A stretch of 9,266 bases of DNA. Source: an uncultured Lachnospiraceae bacterium (GTDB taxonomy: Bacteria > Bacillota > Clostridia > Lachnospirales > Lachnospiraceae). The translations under genes and the position numbers were made by a program. Of this stretch, positions 1 through 4,613 are shown piece after piece. Every line of letters starts with the position of its first letter. Within the stretch, counting starts at the first letter, position 1. The stretch covers positions 1 to 9,266 of the forward strand of contig CALFCS010000174.1 in assembly GCA_937950565.1 (NCBI GenBank), in the 5' to 3' direction. Below the pieces are notes generated by a model. The model had not been told where the DNA came from. It saw only the letters and a program-made list of their open reading frames with translations, and did not search any database.

Positions 1-350
1 CTGCTCTTGGTCAGCACGGTGTAAATATCGTTGAATTTACAAAACAGTTCAACGCAAGAACTGCAGATCAGGGAGATATGATTATTCCTGTAGTTATTAC
101 AGTTTACAATGACAGAAGTTTCAGCTTTATTACGAAGACACCGCCGGCAGCAGTGCTGATTAAGAAAGCATGTAAGATCAAATCCGGCTCCGGTGTTCCG
201 AATAAGACAAAGGTTGCAACGATTACAAAGGAACAGGTTCGCGAAATCGCTGAGCTTAAGATGCCTGACTTAAATGCTGCAAGCGTAGAGGCTGCTATGA
301 GCATGATCGCAGGCACATGCAGAAGTATGGGTGTAACCGTAGAGGAATAG
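1..350 (+). CDS. rplK: 50S ribosomal protein L11, 5'-truncated by the window edge
   Basis: L11 binds the GTPase-associated region of 23S rRNA at the base of the L7/L12 stalk. The reading frame is open from base 3 and runs 115 residues to a TAG stop. It begins ALGQHGVNIVEFTKQFNART, which is the conserved L11 N-domain segment, followed by IIPVVITVYNDRSF and FITKTPPAAVLIKKA. The rRNA-binding C-domain then follows and ends at SMGVTVEE. About 25 N-terminal residues of a protein that is usually near 141 aa are missing, all from the window cut, so there is no sign of damage. An internal ATG at 78 is not the real start, because L11 homology extends upstream to the window edge. The gene is followed after 75 bp by rplA on the same strand, with no terminator between, so the two are co-transcribed. 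Family identity is very secure. Confidence 0.98.
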   Translation, partial: ALGQHGVNIVEFTKQFNARTADQGDMIIPVVITVYNDRSFSFITKTPPAAVLIKKACKIKSGSGVPNKTKVATITKEQVREIAELKMPDLNAASVEAAMSMIAGTCRSMGVTVEE

Positions 351-383
351 AGCGCTTTTATAAAGTCAATGTAAACAAATATC

Positions 384-410
384 GTGGGAGGGTTATCCCG
401 ACATTACCAC
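384..410 (+). promoter_or_regulatory. L1-binding RNA element (L1 leader-like) in the rplK-rplA spacer
   Basis: GTGG (384-387) pairs with CCAC (407-410). An inner GGG (390-392) pairs with CCC (397-399) around a TTAT loop. Between the two helices lies an asymmetric internal loop, GA on the 5' side and GACATTA on the 3' side. This GUGGGAG...ACCAC arrangement mimics the L1 site on 23S rRNA and is the known signature of autogenous L1 mRNA sites. The element ends one base before the rplA Shine-Dalgarno (411-417), so bound L1 would be expected to block ribosome loading. The structure is read from the sequence; repression is inferred from the family. Confidence 0.8.
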
Positions 411-425
411 AAGGAGGTTATTTAG

Positions 426-1118
426 ATGAAAAGAGGAAAGAAATATGTTGAAGCTGCAAAAGCAATTGACAGAGGAACACTCTATGATGTTGCAGATGCA
501 GTAGCATTAGTTAAAAAGACTGCAGTAGCAAAGTTTGATGAGACTATCGAAGCTCATATCAGAACCGGATGTGACGGACGTCATGCTGACCAGCAGATTC
601 GTGGCGCAGTTGTACTGCCGCACGGAACAGGTAAAAAGGTTCGTATCCTTGTATTTGCAAAAGATGCGAAAGCAGAAGAGGCAAAGGCAGCAGGAGCAGA
701 TTATGTCGGAGGAATGGAACTGATTGAAAAGATTCAGAAAGAAAACTGGTTTGAATTTGACGTTGTAGTTGCTACACCAGATATGATGGGTGTTGTAGGA
801 CGTATCGGTCGTGTACTTGGACCAAAAGGTCTTATGCCGAACCCGAAAGCTGGTACAGTAACAATGGACGTAACAAAAGCAGTTCAGGAGATTAAAGCCG
901 GTAAGATTGAGTACAGACTTGATAAAACAAACATTATCCATGTGCCAGTAGGTAAAGCTTCCTTTACCGAAGAACAACTTGCGGACAACTTCCAGACGCT
1001 GATTGATGCAATCAATAAAGCCAGACCGGCAGCAGTAAAAGGCCAGTTCTTAAAGAGCGTGGTACTTACTTCTACAATGGGACCGGGTGTTAAGATTAAC
1101 CCGATGAAGCTGGCGTAA
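426..1118 (+). CDS. rplA: 50S ribosomal protein L1
   Basis: L1 forms the mobile stalk near the E site of the large subunit and helps release deacylated tRNA. It also represses its own mRNA. The 230-residue product has the usual bacterial length. The ADQQIRGAVVLPHGTGKKV segment is at about residues 54-72, the family signature IGRVLGPKGLMPNPKAGTV at about 127-145, and the RNA-contacting TSTMGPGVKI motif at 215-224. The ATG is preceded by AAGGAGG (411-417) at an 8-nt spacing, and the N-terminus MKRGKKYVEA is typical. The gene lies directly behind rplK and an L1-binding RNA element. A perfect terminator follows 18 bases after the stop, so rplA ends its operon. The usual next gene, rplJ, is displaced by about 2.9 kb. 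Confidence 0.99.
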   Translation: MKRGKKYVEAAKAIDRGTLYDVADAVALVKKTAVAKFDETIEAHIRTGCDGRHADQQIRGAVVLPHGTGKKVRILVFAKDAKAEEAKAAGADYVGGMELIEKIQKENWFEFDVVVATPDMMGVVGRIGRVLGPKGLMPNPKAGTVTMDVTKAVQEIKAGKIEYRLDKTNIIHVPVGKASFTEEQLADNFQTLIDAINKARPAAVKGQFLKSVVLTSTMGPGVKINPMKLA

Positions 1119-1136
1119 TCTTTGATTATGATTATG

Positions 1137-1172
1137 AAAAAATAGAATGTGCAAAGCACATTCTATTTTTTT
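1137..1172 (+). terminator. Bidirectional intrinsic terminator between rplA and the HTH gene
   Basis: Bases 1137-1152 are perfectly complementary to 1156-1171, a 16-bp stem with an AAA loop. The 3' arm ends in a run of Ts for the + strand, and the 5' arm begins with six As (1137-1142) that supply the U tract for minus-strand transcripts. It ends rplKA transcription and, read the other way, lies immediately beyond the stop of the minus-strand HTH gene at 1176. Confidence 0.93.
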
Positions 1173-1175
1173 GCT

Positions 1176-1613
1176 TTATGTAAGGACAGGTTCTCCCATA
1201 TCAAAAAGTATTTTGTTCGCATCAGAGACAGAAAGCTGATTGTTAATACAGAAGATTAAAATAGAATCGCGCTGCTTTTTGGGGTATAAGATTCCTTCGC
1301 CTGCCAGAGTCAGCGCTTTTTGCGTGTCATCAATAGAAAGTGACAGTGCAAGGCACAGAGAAATGATTTTGTCTCTGCCTGGCCGTTTGTCGCCATTTAG
1401 AATCTGATAGCCGTAATTGCGCTGGATTTCTGAGCGCCGGATAAGTTCTGCGGAAGTCATATTCTGTTGTTCCATGTTTGAAAGAATATACTCCGGAAAG
1501 GATTCGGATGCAAGGCTGGAAGCATGACTCTGTGTGTAATTGTGCAGCTCTGCCTCGTTTCGTGTGGATTTTAATATTTCTAATAATTCGTTAGTAGTTA
1601 ATTTCTTTTTCAT
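1176..1613 (-). CDS. XRE-like helix-turn-helix protein, divergent from the kinase gene
   Basis: This is a 145-residue soluble protein with no signal peptide or membrane segment. The N-terminal ~35 residues (MKKKLTTNELLEIL...) are helical and polar. Residues ~41-105 read as a compact helix-turn-helix of the XRE/Cro type: a first helix (EYILSNMEQQN), then MTSAELIRRSEIQRNYGYQI as the helix-turn-helix, then NGDKRPGRDKIISLCLAL. The C-terminal part (LTLAGEGILYPKKQRDSILI followed by NKILFDMGEPVL) is a segment I have seen in small Firmicutes HTH proteins. The start is supported by AAAGGAAAG seven bases upstream on the minus strand (1621-1629). The gene stops right at the shared terminator. It diverges from a Ser/Thr kinase gene with overlapping promoters, which suggests local regulation or a regulator-kinase partnership; that function is inference. 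Confidence 0.85.
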   Translation of the reverse strand: MKKKLTTNELLEILKSTRNEAELHNYTQSHASSLASESFPEYILSNMEQQNMTSAELIRRSEIQRNYGYQILNGDKRPGRDKIISLCLALSLSIDDTQKALTLAGEGILYPKKQRDSILIFCINNQLSVSDANKILFDMGEPVLT

Positions 1614-1630
1614 ACAATTGCTTTCCTTTC

Positions 1631-1659
1631 TTGCGTGAAGGATAAAGATATCATATAAT
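1631..1659 (+). promoter_or_regulatory. Sigma-A-type promoter for the kinase gene
   Basis: TTGCGT (1631-1636) is followed after exactly 17 bases by a perfect -10, TATAAT (1654-1659). Transcription would start near 1666, leaving a short leader before the ATG at 1692. The -35 is weak (3 of 6 matches), which suggests low basal activity or dependence on an activator. The -10 overlaps the minus-strand -10 of the HTH gene. Confidence 0.6.
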
Positions 1660-1678
1660 TATCAAGTAGAAAAATCAA
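1650..1678 (-). promoter_or_regulatory. Sigma-A-type promoter for the HTH gene
   Basis: On the minus strand, TTGATT (complement of 1673-1678) is followed after 17 bases by TATGAT (complement of 1650-1655). Transcription would begin near 1643 and run into the HTH gene, whose start is at 1613. The two hexamers match consensus at 4 and 5 of 6 positions. The -10 shares bases 1654-1655 with the kinase -10, so polymerase cannot sit on both promoters at once. Confidence 0.58.
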
Positions 1679-1691
1679 GGGTGGCTACAGA

Positions 1692-2795
1692 ATGAATCAT
1701 ACAGAAAGATATCGATTATCCAGGTATAAGGATTACGGGGCGCTGCAGGATAAAGAACATGTACGGCTGGTGCGAAATGAGCAGACGGGAAGGATTTTTA
1801 TAAAGAAAATTGTGGACAAAGAGCAGAAGGCGATTTACCGTTTCTTGAAGGAACATCCAGATTCCCACTGGCCCGGAATAGAAGAATATGTCGAATTTGA
1901 AAACAAACTGGTAATAGTGGAGGAGTATGTTGAAGGGAGAGATTTGCAGACTTTAACAGAAGAGAAATGCCTGAATGAATATCAGTGTGCAGGTATTATC
2001 TGTGAGCTTTGTAAAGCGCTGCAAATCCTTCATGGGGCGGACGCCCCGATTATCTGCAGGGATTTGAAGGCGGAAAATATTCTCGTTACCACAGACGGAA
2101 ATGTGAAGATTGTTGATTTTGATATTGCAAGAACTTATCAACCTGGGAAAAATCGTGACACTGTATTGATGGGGACGGCTGGTTATGCCGCGCCGGAGCA
2201 GTTCGGTTATTTTCAGACAGATAATCGTACAGATATATACGCGTTAGGTGTTCTTCTGAATTATATGCTGGTCGGCAAGTTTCCTTATGAAAAGATTTCG
2301 CATGGGAGATTTGAAAGGATTATTGAAAAATGCACTGCACTCAATCCGGCGGAGCGCTATCAATCGGTAGAGGAAATGAAGCGTGAGGTGTCAGAGATGG
2401 CGGGAATCGAGGAGGAATTTGTGTATCATGAGAGGCAGACCTTCAGGAAAAAGATGAGAAAATATATGCCGCCCGGATTTCGAAGTGGGACAATCTGGAA
2501 AATGTTCCTTGCAGTTATCGGGTATGTATCATTGTTATCATTTGTGAAGAAGTTGAATCTGGAAACAGAGAGTGTTCCGGATACACCGCCGTTTTTGTAT
2601 GTGGAAAGAGTGCTGTTTTTTGTTTCTCAGATGTTGGAAATTCTTGTCGTGTGCAATTATATGGGCGTGCGTGAAAAGCTTCCAATTGTGAATAACGGAA
2701 GACGGAGCGTGAGGGTGGCAGGGTATATTCTGTATGAGTGTATTTTTACGGTGGCAAGTCTTGTTTTGATGGTGGCTCTCCAAGCCTGGTTTTGA
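1692..2795 (+). CDS. Membrane-anchored eukaryotic-type Ser/Thr protein kinase
   Basis: The predicted product is an ATP-dependent protein kinase of 367 residues. A kinase domain spans about residues 5-236. It has a beta-3 lysine (K38 in IFIKK), catalytic loop CRDLKAEN (122-129) with D124, K126 and N129, metal-binding DFD (142-144), an activation/P+1 loop GTAGYAAPEQ (161-170), the helix-F aspartate D181 in DIYALG, and the late conserved arginine in ERYQS (R222). Departures from the standard are cysteine for histidine in HRD, aspartate for glycine in DFG, and no recognisable GxGxxG loop; catalytic residues are kept, so an active enzyme is likely. A basic linker leads to three hydrophobic segments (about 270-286, 300-323 and 341-366), placing the kinase in the cytoplasm on a membrane anchor. 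There are no PASTA repeats, unlike PknB/PrkC. The ATG follows a modest AAGGG at 1677-1681. A promoter diverging from the HTH gene drives it. Its substrate is unknown; the HTH protein is a candidate. Confidence 0.93.
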   Translation: MNHTERYRLSRYKDYGALQDKEHVRLVRNEQTGRIFIKKIVDKEQKAIYRFLKEHPDSHWPGIEEYVEFENKLVIVEEYVEGRDLQTLTEEKCLNEYQCAGIICELCKALQILHGADAPIICRDLKAENILVTTDGNVKIVDFDIARTYQPGKNRDTVLMGTAGYAAPEQFGYFQTDNRTDIYALGVLLNYMLVGKFPYEKISHGRFERIIEKCTALNPAERYQSVEEMKREVSEMAGIEEEFVYHERQTFRKKMRKYMPPGFRSGTIWKMFLAVIGYVSLLSFVKKLNLETESVPDTPPFLYVERVLFFVSQMLEILVVCNYMGVREKLPIVNNGRRSVRVAGYILYECIFTVASLVLMVALQAWF

Positions 2796-2827
2796 AAAAA
2801 TATATAAAAAGTATGCCGGCAGCATAC
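2795..2827 (-). terminator. Probable minus-strand terminator for the ribbon-helix-helix gene
   Basis: GTATGC (2811-2816) pairs with GCATAC (2822-2827) around a 5-base loop. Read on the minus strand, the hairpin is followed by TTTTTATATATTTTTT (complement of 2795-2810), a U-rich tail. On the + strand no T run follows, so it is not a + strand terminator. It lies beyond the + strand terminator of the kinase gene, so the two convergent transcripts would overlap at their ends. Confidence 0.55.
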
Positions 2828-2848
2828 CAATTAGAAAGAAATACGAAG

Positions 2849-2890
2849 TAAAATAAGAGGAACATGAAGGTACATGTTTCTCTTGTTTTA
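2849..2890 (+). terminator. Intrinsic terminator of the kinase gene
   Basis: An 18-bp stem is formed by 2849-2866 and 2873-2890 with a 6-base loop (AAGGTA). Only two pairs are G-U wobbles. The core is AAGAGGAACATG with CATGTTTCTCTT, and a GTTTTA tail follows the core. Its A-rich 5' flank means it may also act on minus-strand transcripts. Confidence 0.8.
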
Positions 2891-2946
2891 TAATATGCGA
2901 AAAATATATCCCGGCTGTCTTTCTGGGAGACAAAACTGGAATAGTG

Positions 2947-3102
2947 TTACTTGCGTTCGGATTCCCGGCGGTTCAGATAATCTTTTAATACAAGATTGAT
3001 GTACTGCGAAAATGAACGGTCATCCTGTTCGGCAAGTTTTTTCAGATTTTCGATAATGTCGGAATCCAAGGTAATGCTGACTTTACTTTTTAAAGGTTTC
3101 AT
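2947..3102 (-). CDS. Small ribbon-helix-helix (Arc/CopG-like) DNA-binding protein, 51 aa
   Basis: A 51-residue ORF begins MKPLKSKVSITLDSDIIENL, continues KKLAEQDDRSFSQYINLVLK and ends DYLNRRESERK. Residues 6-16 form the DNA-contacting beta strand (KSKVSITLDSD), followed by helix 1 (about 17-27), a DDRS turn and helix 2 (about 31-46). This is the standard ribbon-helix-helix layout with the RSFSQYIN motif of Arc/CopG-like proteins, which work as dimers of intertwined chains. An AGGAG (complement of 3110-3114) lies 7 bases before the ATG, a strong initiation signal. No toxin-like gene adjoins it, so it reads as a solitary regulator and not an antitoxin. It diverges from a lipoprotein gene, and tandem 10-bp repeats in the shared spacer are its likely operator. 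Identity as an RHH protein is firm; the target is inference. Confidence 0.88.
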   Translation of the reverse strand: MKPLKSKVSITLDSDIIENLKKLAEQDDRSFSQYINLVLKDYLNRRESERK

Positions 3103-3154
3103 AATGATACTCCTGTCTTTTGTTTGATATATATCTTCATTATGGGATAAATTA

Positions 3155-3183
3155 TTGACTTATATGATAAAATAGGATAAAGT
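3155..3183 (+). promoter_or_regulatory. Sigma-A-type promoter for the lipoprotein gene
   Basis: TTGACT (3155-3160) is followed after 17 bases by TAAAGT (3178-3183), matching consensus at 5 and 4 of 6 positions. Transcription would start near 3190, about 25 bases before the ATG. It overlaps the minus-strand promoter and tandem repeats in the same spacer. Other hexamer pairs in this AT-rich stretch are possible. Confidence 0.5.
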
Positions 3184-3191
3184 AGTATCAA
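3164..3191 (-). promoter_or_regulatory. Sigma-A-type promoter for the ribbon-helix-helix gene
   Basis: On the minus strand, TTGATA (complement of 3186-3191) is followed after 16 bases by TATCAT (complement of 3164-3169), each matching 5 of 6 consensus bases. It would yield a leader of about 55 nt before the RHH start. It is superimposed almost completely on the + strand promoter. Confidence 0.52.
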
Positions 3192-3200
3192 GTAGTATTG
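3166..3200. repeat. Tandem 10-bp direct repeats between the divergent promoters
   Basis: GATAAAATAG (3166-3175) is repeated as GATAAAGTAG (3176-3185). In an offset register, AGTAGTATCA (3181-3190) is repeated as AGTAGTATTG (3191-3200). The 10-bp period equals one helical turn, which suits cooperative binding of ribbon-helix-helix dimers on one DNA face. The repeats cover both promoters, so they are a candidate operator; protein binding is inferred. Confidence 0.6.
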
Positions 3201-3214
3201 AAGGAGGATGTGAA

Positions 3215-3802
3215 ATGAGAAAGAGGTTATTAGTAATTATGCTGACAGCCAGTATGGCTCTGTCACTTTCTGCGTGCGGAAGTGGTAAGGGAAGTGATTC
3301 AGGGGAAGAAAAGAAAAAGGAACAAAATACGGAAAGCACGGAAGATGCAGGAAATGCAGATGCGGGGAATGCGGATGATGAAAAGGCAGACGCCAAAGAG
3401 CAGGATGAGACGAAGGTAGAGCAGATCAATCTTGTGAACGAGGAAGGAAGCCTTGTGTATGTCAGACATGAGTTGACGAAGGATTATAATGGAGCAGATG
3501 CTGTCCGCATTTATTTTACGTATACAAATAAATTAGATGAGCCGAAAAGTGCACAGCTGGCTTTTTATCCCCAGGTATTCCAGAATGGCGTAGAGTGTGA
3601 GTTTACGATAGGGGATTTGCAGGAAACAAATGAAGCTTCCTCAAATCTGAGCAAGCAGGTGATGAAGGATACTCCTCTGGAGGTTGCGTTTATCTATACG
3701 CTGCAGGATACTGCGAATCCGGTTACGTTAAAGGTAACAGATTATTCAGCTGAAAATATCCTGAAGGATATTTATCAGGAGCAGGAGTTAGCGCTTCAGT
3801 AA
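3215..3802 (+). CDS. DUF5067-like surface lipoprotein
   Basis: This is a 195-residue predicted lipoprotein. A basic start (MRKR), a hydrophobic core and the lipobox LSAC place the lipidated cysteine at residue 21. Residues ~22-70 are a charged, disordered spacer rich in E, K, D, N and A, with a repeated AGNAD motif, probably spanning the cell wall. The remainder (about 71-195) is a beta-rich domain. Its VRIYFTYTNKLDEPKSAQ and FYPQVFQNGVECE segments resemble DUF5067, a domain of Firmicutes lipoproteins with unknown molecular role. AAGGAGG (3201-3207) lies 7 bases upstream of the ATG. The gene diverges from an RHH regulator. No terminator lies directly after the stop; readthrough would meet the rplJ attenuator. 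The domain call is by pattern recognition and should be treated as moderate. Confidence 0.85.
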   Translation: MRKRLLVIMLTASMALSLSACGSGKGSDSGEEKKKEQNTESTEDAGNADAGNADDEKADAKEQDETKVEQINLVNEEGSLVYVRHELTKDYNGADAVRIYFTYTNKLDEPKSAQLAFYPQVFQNGVECEFTIGDLQETNEASSNLSKQVMKDTPLEVAFIYTLQDTANPVTLKVTDYSAENILKDIYQEQELALQ

Positions 3803-3844
3803 AAAAAGTTCAGCAAAAAAATGACATAAAAAGCTGTAAATTTG

Positions 3845-3873
3845 TTGACAGCAGCAACCAGGAGTGTTATCAT
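3845..3873 (+). promoter_or_regulatory. Strong sigma-A promoter of the rplJL operon
   Basis: A consensus -35, TTGACA (3845-3850), is followed after 17 bases by TATCAT (3868-3873), 5 of 6 matches. The start of transcription near 3880 would place the whole L10 leader inside the transcript. This gives rplJL its own supply of polymerase, independent of rplKA and the accessory genes. Confidence 0.8.
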
Positions 3874-3879
3874 ACCATA

Positions 3880-3965
3880 TGACTGCCAAAGACAGCAGGT
3901 GCGAAAGCGTAAGAAGATAAACGCCTGCCGAGGAAAGTTGTATTCGATAGTATGAAATTACAATG
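3880..3965 (+). promoter_or_regulatory. L10 leader RNA (autogenous control of rplJL)
   Basis: The transcript begins with the conserved GACTGCCAAAGACAGCAGG stretch. It folds GCAGGTG (3895-3901) against CGCCTGC (3922-3928), with an inner GAAA-type hairpin and an A-rich asymmetric loop (AAGAAGATAAA), as expected of the kink-turn-like L10 site. Downstream, GAGG (3930-3933) and GTTGTA (3937-3942) can pair with CCTC (3966-3969) and TACAAT (3959-3964). This antiterminator consumes the 5' arm of the following terminator. In Firmicutes the L10(L12)4 complex is known to bind such leaders and favour termination. The pairings are seen; the switch is inferred from the family. Confidence 0.85.
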
Positions 3966-3995
3966 CCTCTGTGTCTTTGACACAGAGGATTTTTT
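3966..3995 (+). terminator. Attenuator terminator of the rplJL leader
   Basis: CCTCTGTGTC (3966-3975) pairs perfectly with GACACAGAGG (3979-3988) across a TTT loop and is followed by A and six Ts (3990-3995). It sits between the promoter and rplJ, so it must be conditional. It would also catch readthrough from the lipoprotein gene, which lacks its own terminator. Confidence 0.92.
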
Positions 3996-3998
3996 ATA

Positions 3999-4032
3999 TT
4001 CCTTATAGCAGTCAGATAAATTATATAAGGAG
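3999..4032 (+). promoter_or_regulatory. Helix able to sequester the rplJ Shine-Dalgarno
   Basis: TTCCTTATA (3999-4007) is complementary to TATAAGGAG (4024-4032), giving 9 pairs including one G-U, with a 16-base loop. The 3' arm contains most of the AAGGAGG (4027-4033) that serves rplJ. The helix is AU-rich, so its effect may be modest. The complementarity is seen; translational control is inferred. Confidence 0.45.
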
Positions 4033-4043
4033 GTGCACCATTC

Positions 4044-4613
4044 GTGGCAAAAGTTGAATTAAAACAACCTGTAGTGCAGGCTATTGCAGATGATGTTAAA
4101 GATGCAGCAAGCGTTGTGCTGGTAGACTACCGTGGACTTACTGTTGCGCAGGACACAGAGCTTCGTAAGCAGTTGAGAGAAGCTGGAATCATCTACAAGG
4201 TTTGCAAAAACACAATGATGAAGAGAGCTTTTGAAGGAACAGAGTTTGCAGCTTTAGATGAGCACTTGGAAGGACCGAGCGCAATTGCAATTTCTAAAGA
4301 CGATGCAACAGCTCCGGCAAGAATTCTTGCAAAATTTGCAAAAGATGCGAAAGCTCTTGAATTAAAAGCAGGTGTAGTGGAAGGCGAAGCTTATGACCAG
4401 GCTGGTCTGCAGGCATTAGCAAGTATTCCTTCAAGAGAGGAATTACTTTCCAAATTGCTTGGAAGCTTACAGTCACCAATCACCAATCTTGCTCGTGTTC
4501 TTAATCAGATTGCAGAGCAGGGAGGAGCAGAGGCTTGCATGGCAGCCGCTCCGGCAGAAGAAGCAGCAGAAGCTCCAGCAGAAGAAACAGCAGAAGCTCC
4601 GGCTGAGGAGTAA
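4044..4613 (+). CDS. rplJ: 50S ribosomal protein L10
   Basis: L10 anchors L7/L12 dimers to the ribosomal stalk base, and in complex with them represses its own operon through the upstream leader. The 189-residue product has the N-terminal rRNA-binding domain (about 1-130), with VVLVDYRGLTVAQDTELRKQ at ~24-43 and YKVCKNTMMKRAF at ~51-63. The L12-binding helix follows (about 131-160, REELLSKLLGSLQSPITNLA...). It starts with GTG at 4044, placed 10 bases after AGGAGG (4028-4033); MAKVELKQ fits the family start and no nearer ATG exists in frame. The protein is longer than the ~166 residues common in bacilli because of an Ala/Glu tail (EAPAEE units, about 168-189) encoded by near-identical 24-bp repeats. 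rplL follows after 47 bp. Confidence 0.99.
   Translation: MAKVELKQPVVQAIADDVKDAASVVLVDYRGLTVAQDTELRKQLREAGIIYKVCKNTMMKRAFEGTEFAALDEHLEGPSAIAISKDDATAPARILAKFAKDAKALELKAGVVEGEAYDQAGLQALASIPSREELLSKLLGSLQSPITNLARVLNQIAEQGGAEACMAAAPAEEAAEAPAEETAEAPAEE
4548..4610 (+). repeat. 24-bp tandem repeats encoding the L10 Ala/Glu tail
   Basis: Units at 4548-4571 and 4572-4595 differ at only two bases, and a partial third copy occupies 4596-4610. Each encodes APAEE(A/T)AE. The pattern suggests recent in-frame expansion by slippage or unequal exchange in a disordered tail, with copy number likely to vary among strains. Confidence 0.8.

Noticed and set aside
507..977. 156-codon open frame antisense to rplA
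   Set aside because: It lies wholly inside rplA, has a Cys/Phe/His-rich composition typical of shadow frames, and no recognisable domain or clear ribosome binding site.
1692..2795. Kinase as a pseudokinase because of the CRD and DFD motifs
   Set aside because: The catalytic aspartate, loop lysine and asparagine, metal-binding aspartate and beta-3 lysine are all present; the altered residues are not strictly required.
2538..2933. 131-codon minus-strand frame over the kinase membrane region
   Set aside because: It spans the kinase 3' end and its terminator hairpin, and its composition (His, Lys, Phe, Cys) is that of complement of hydrophobic codons.
2947..3802. Toxin-antitoxin pair formed by the RHH protein and its neighbour
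   Set aside because: The neighbour has a lipoprotein signal and is divergent, not a co-directional small toxin.
1119..3844. Mobile element or genomic island with ends
   Set aside because: I found no transposase, integrase, terminal inverted repeats or target duplications at the edges of the accessory block.
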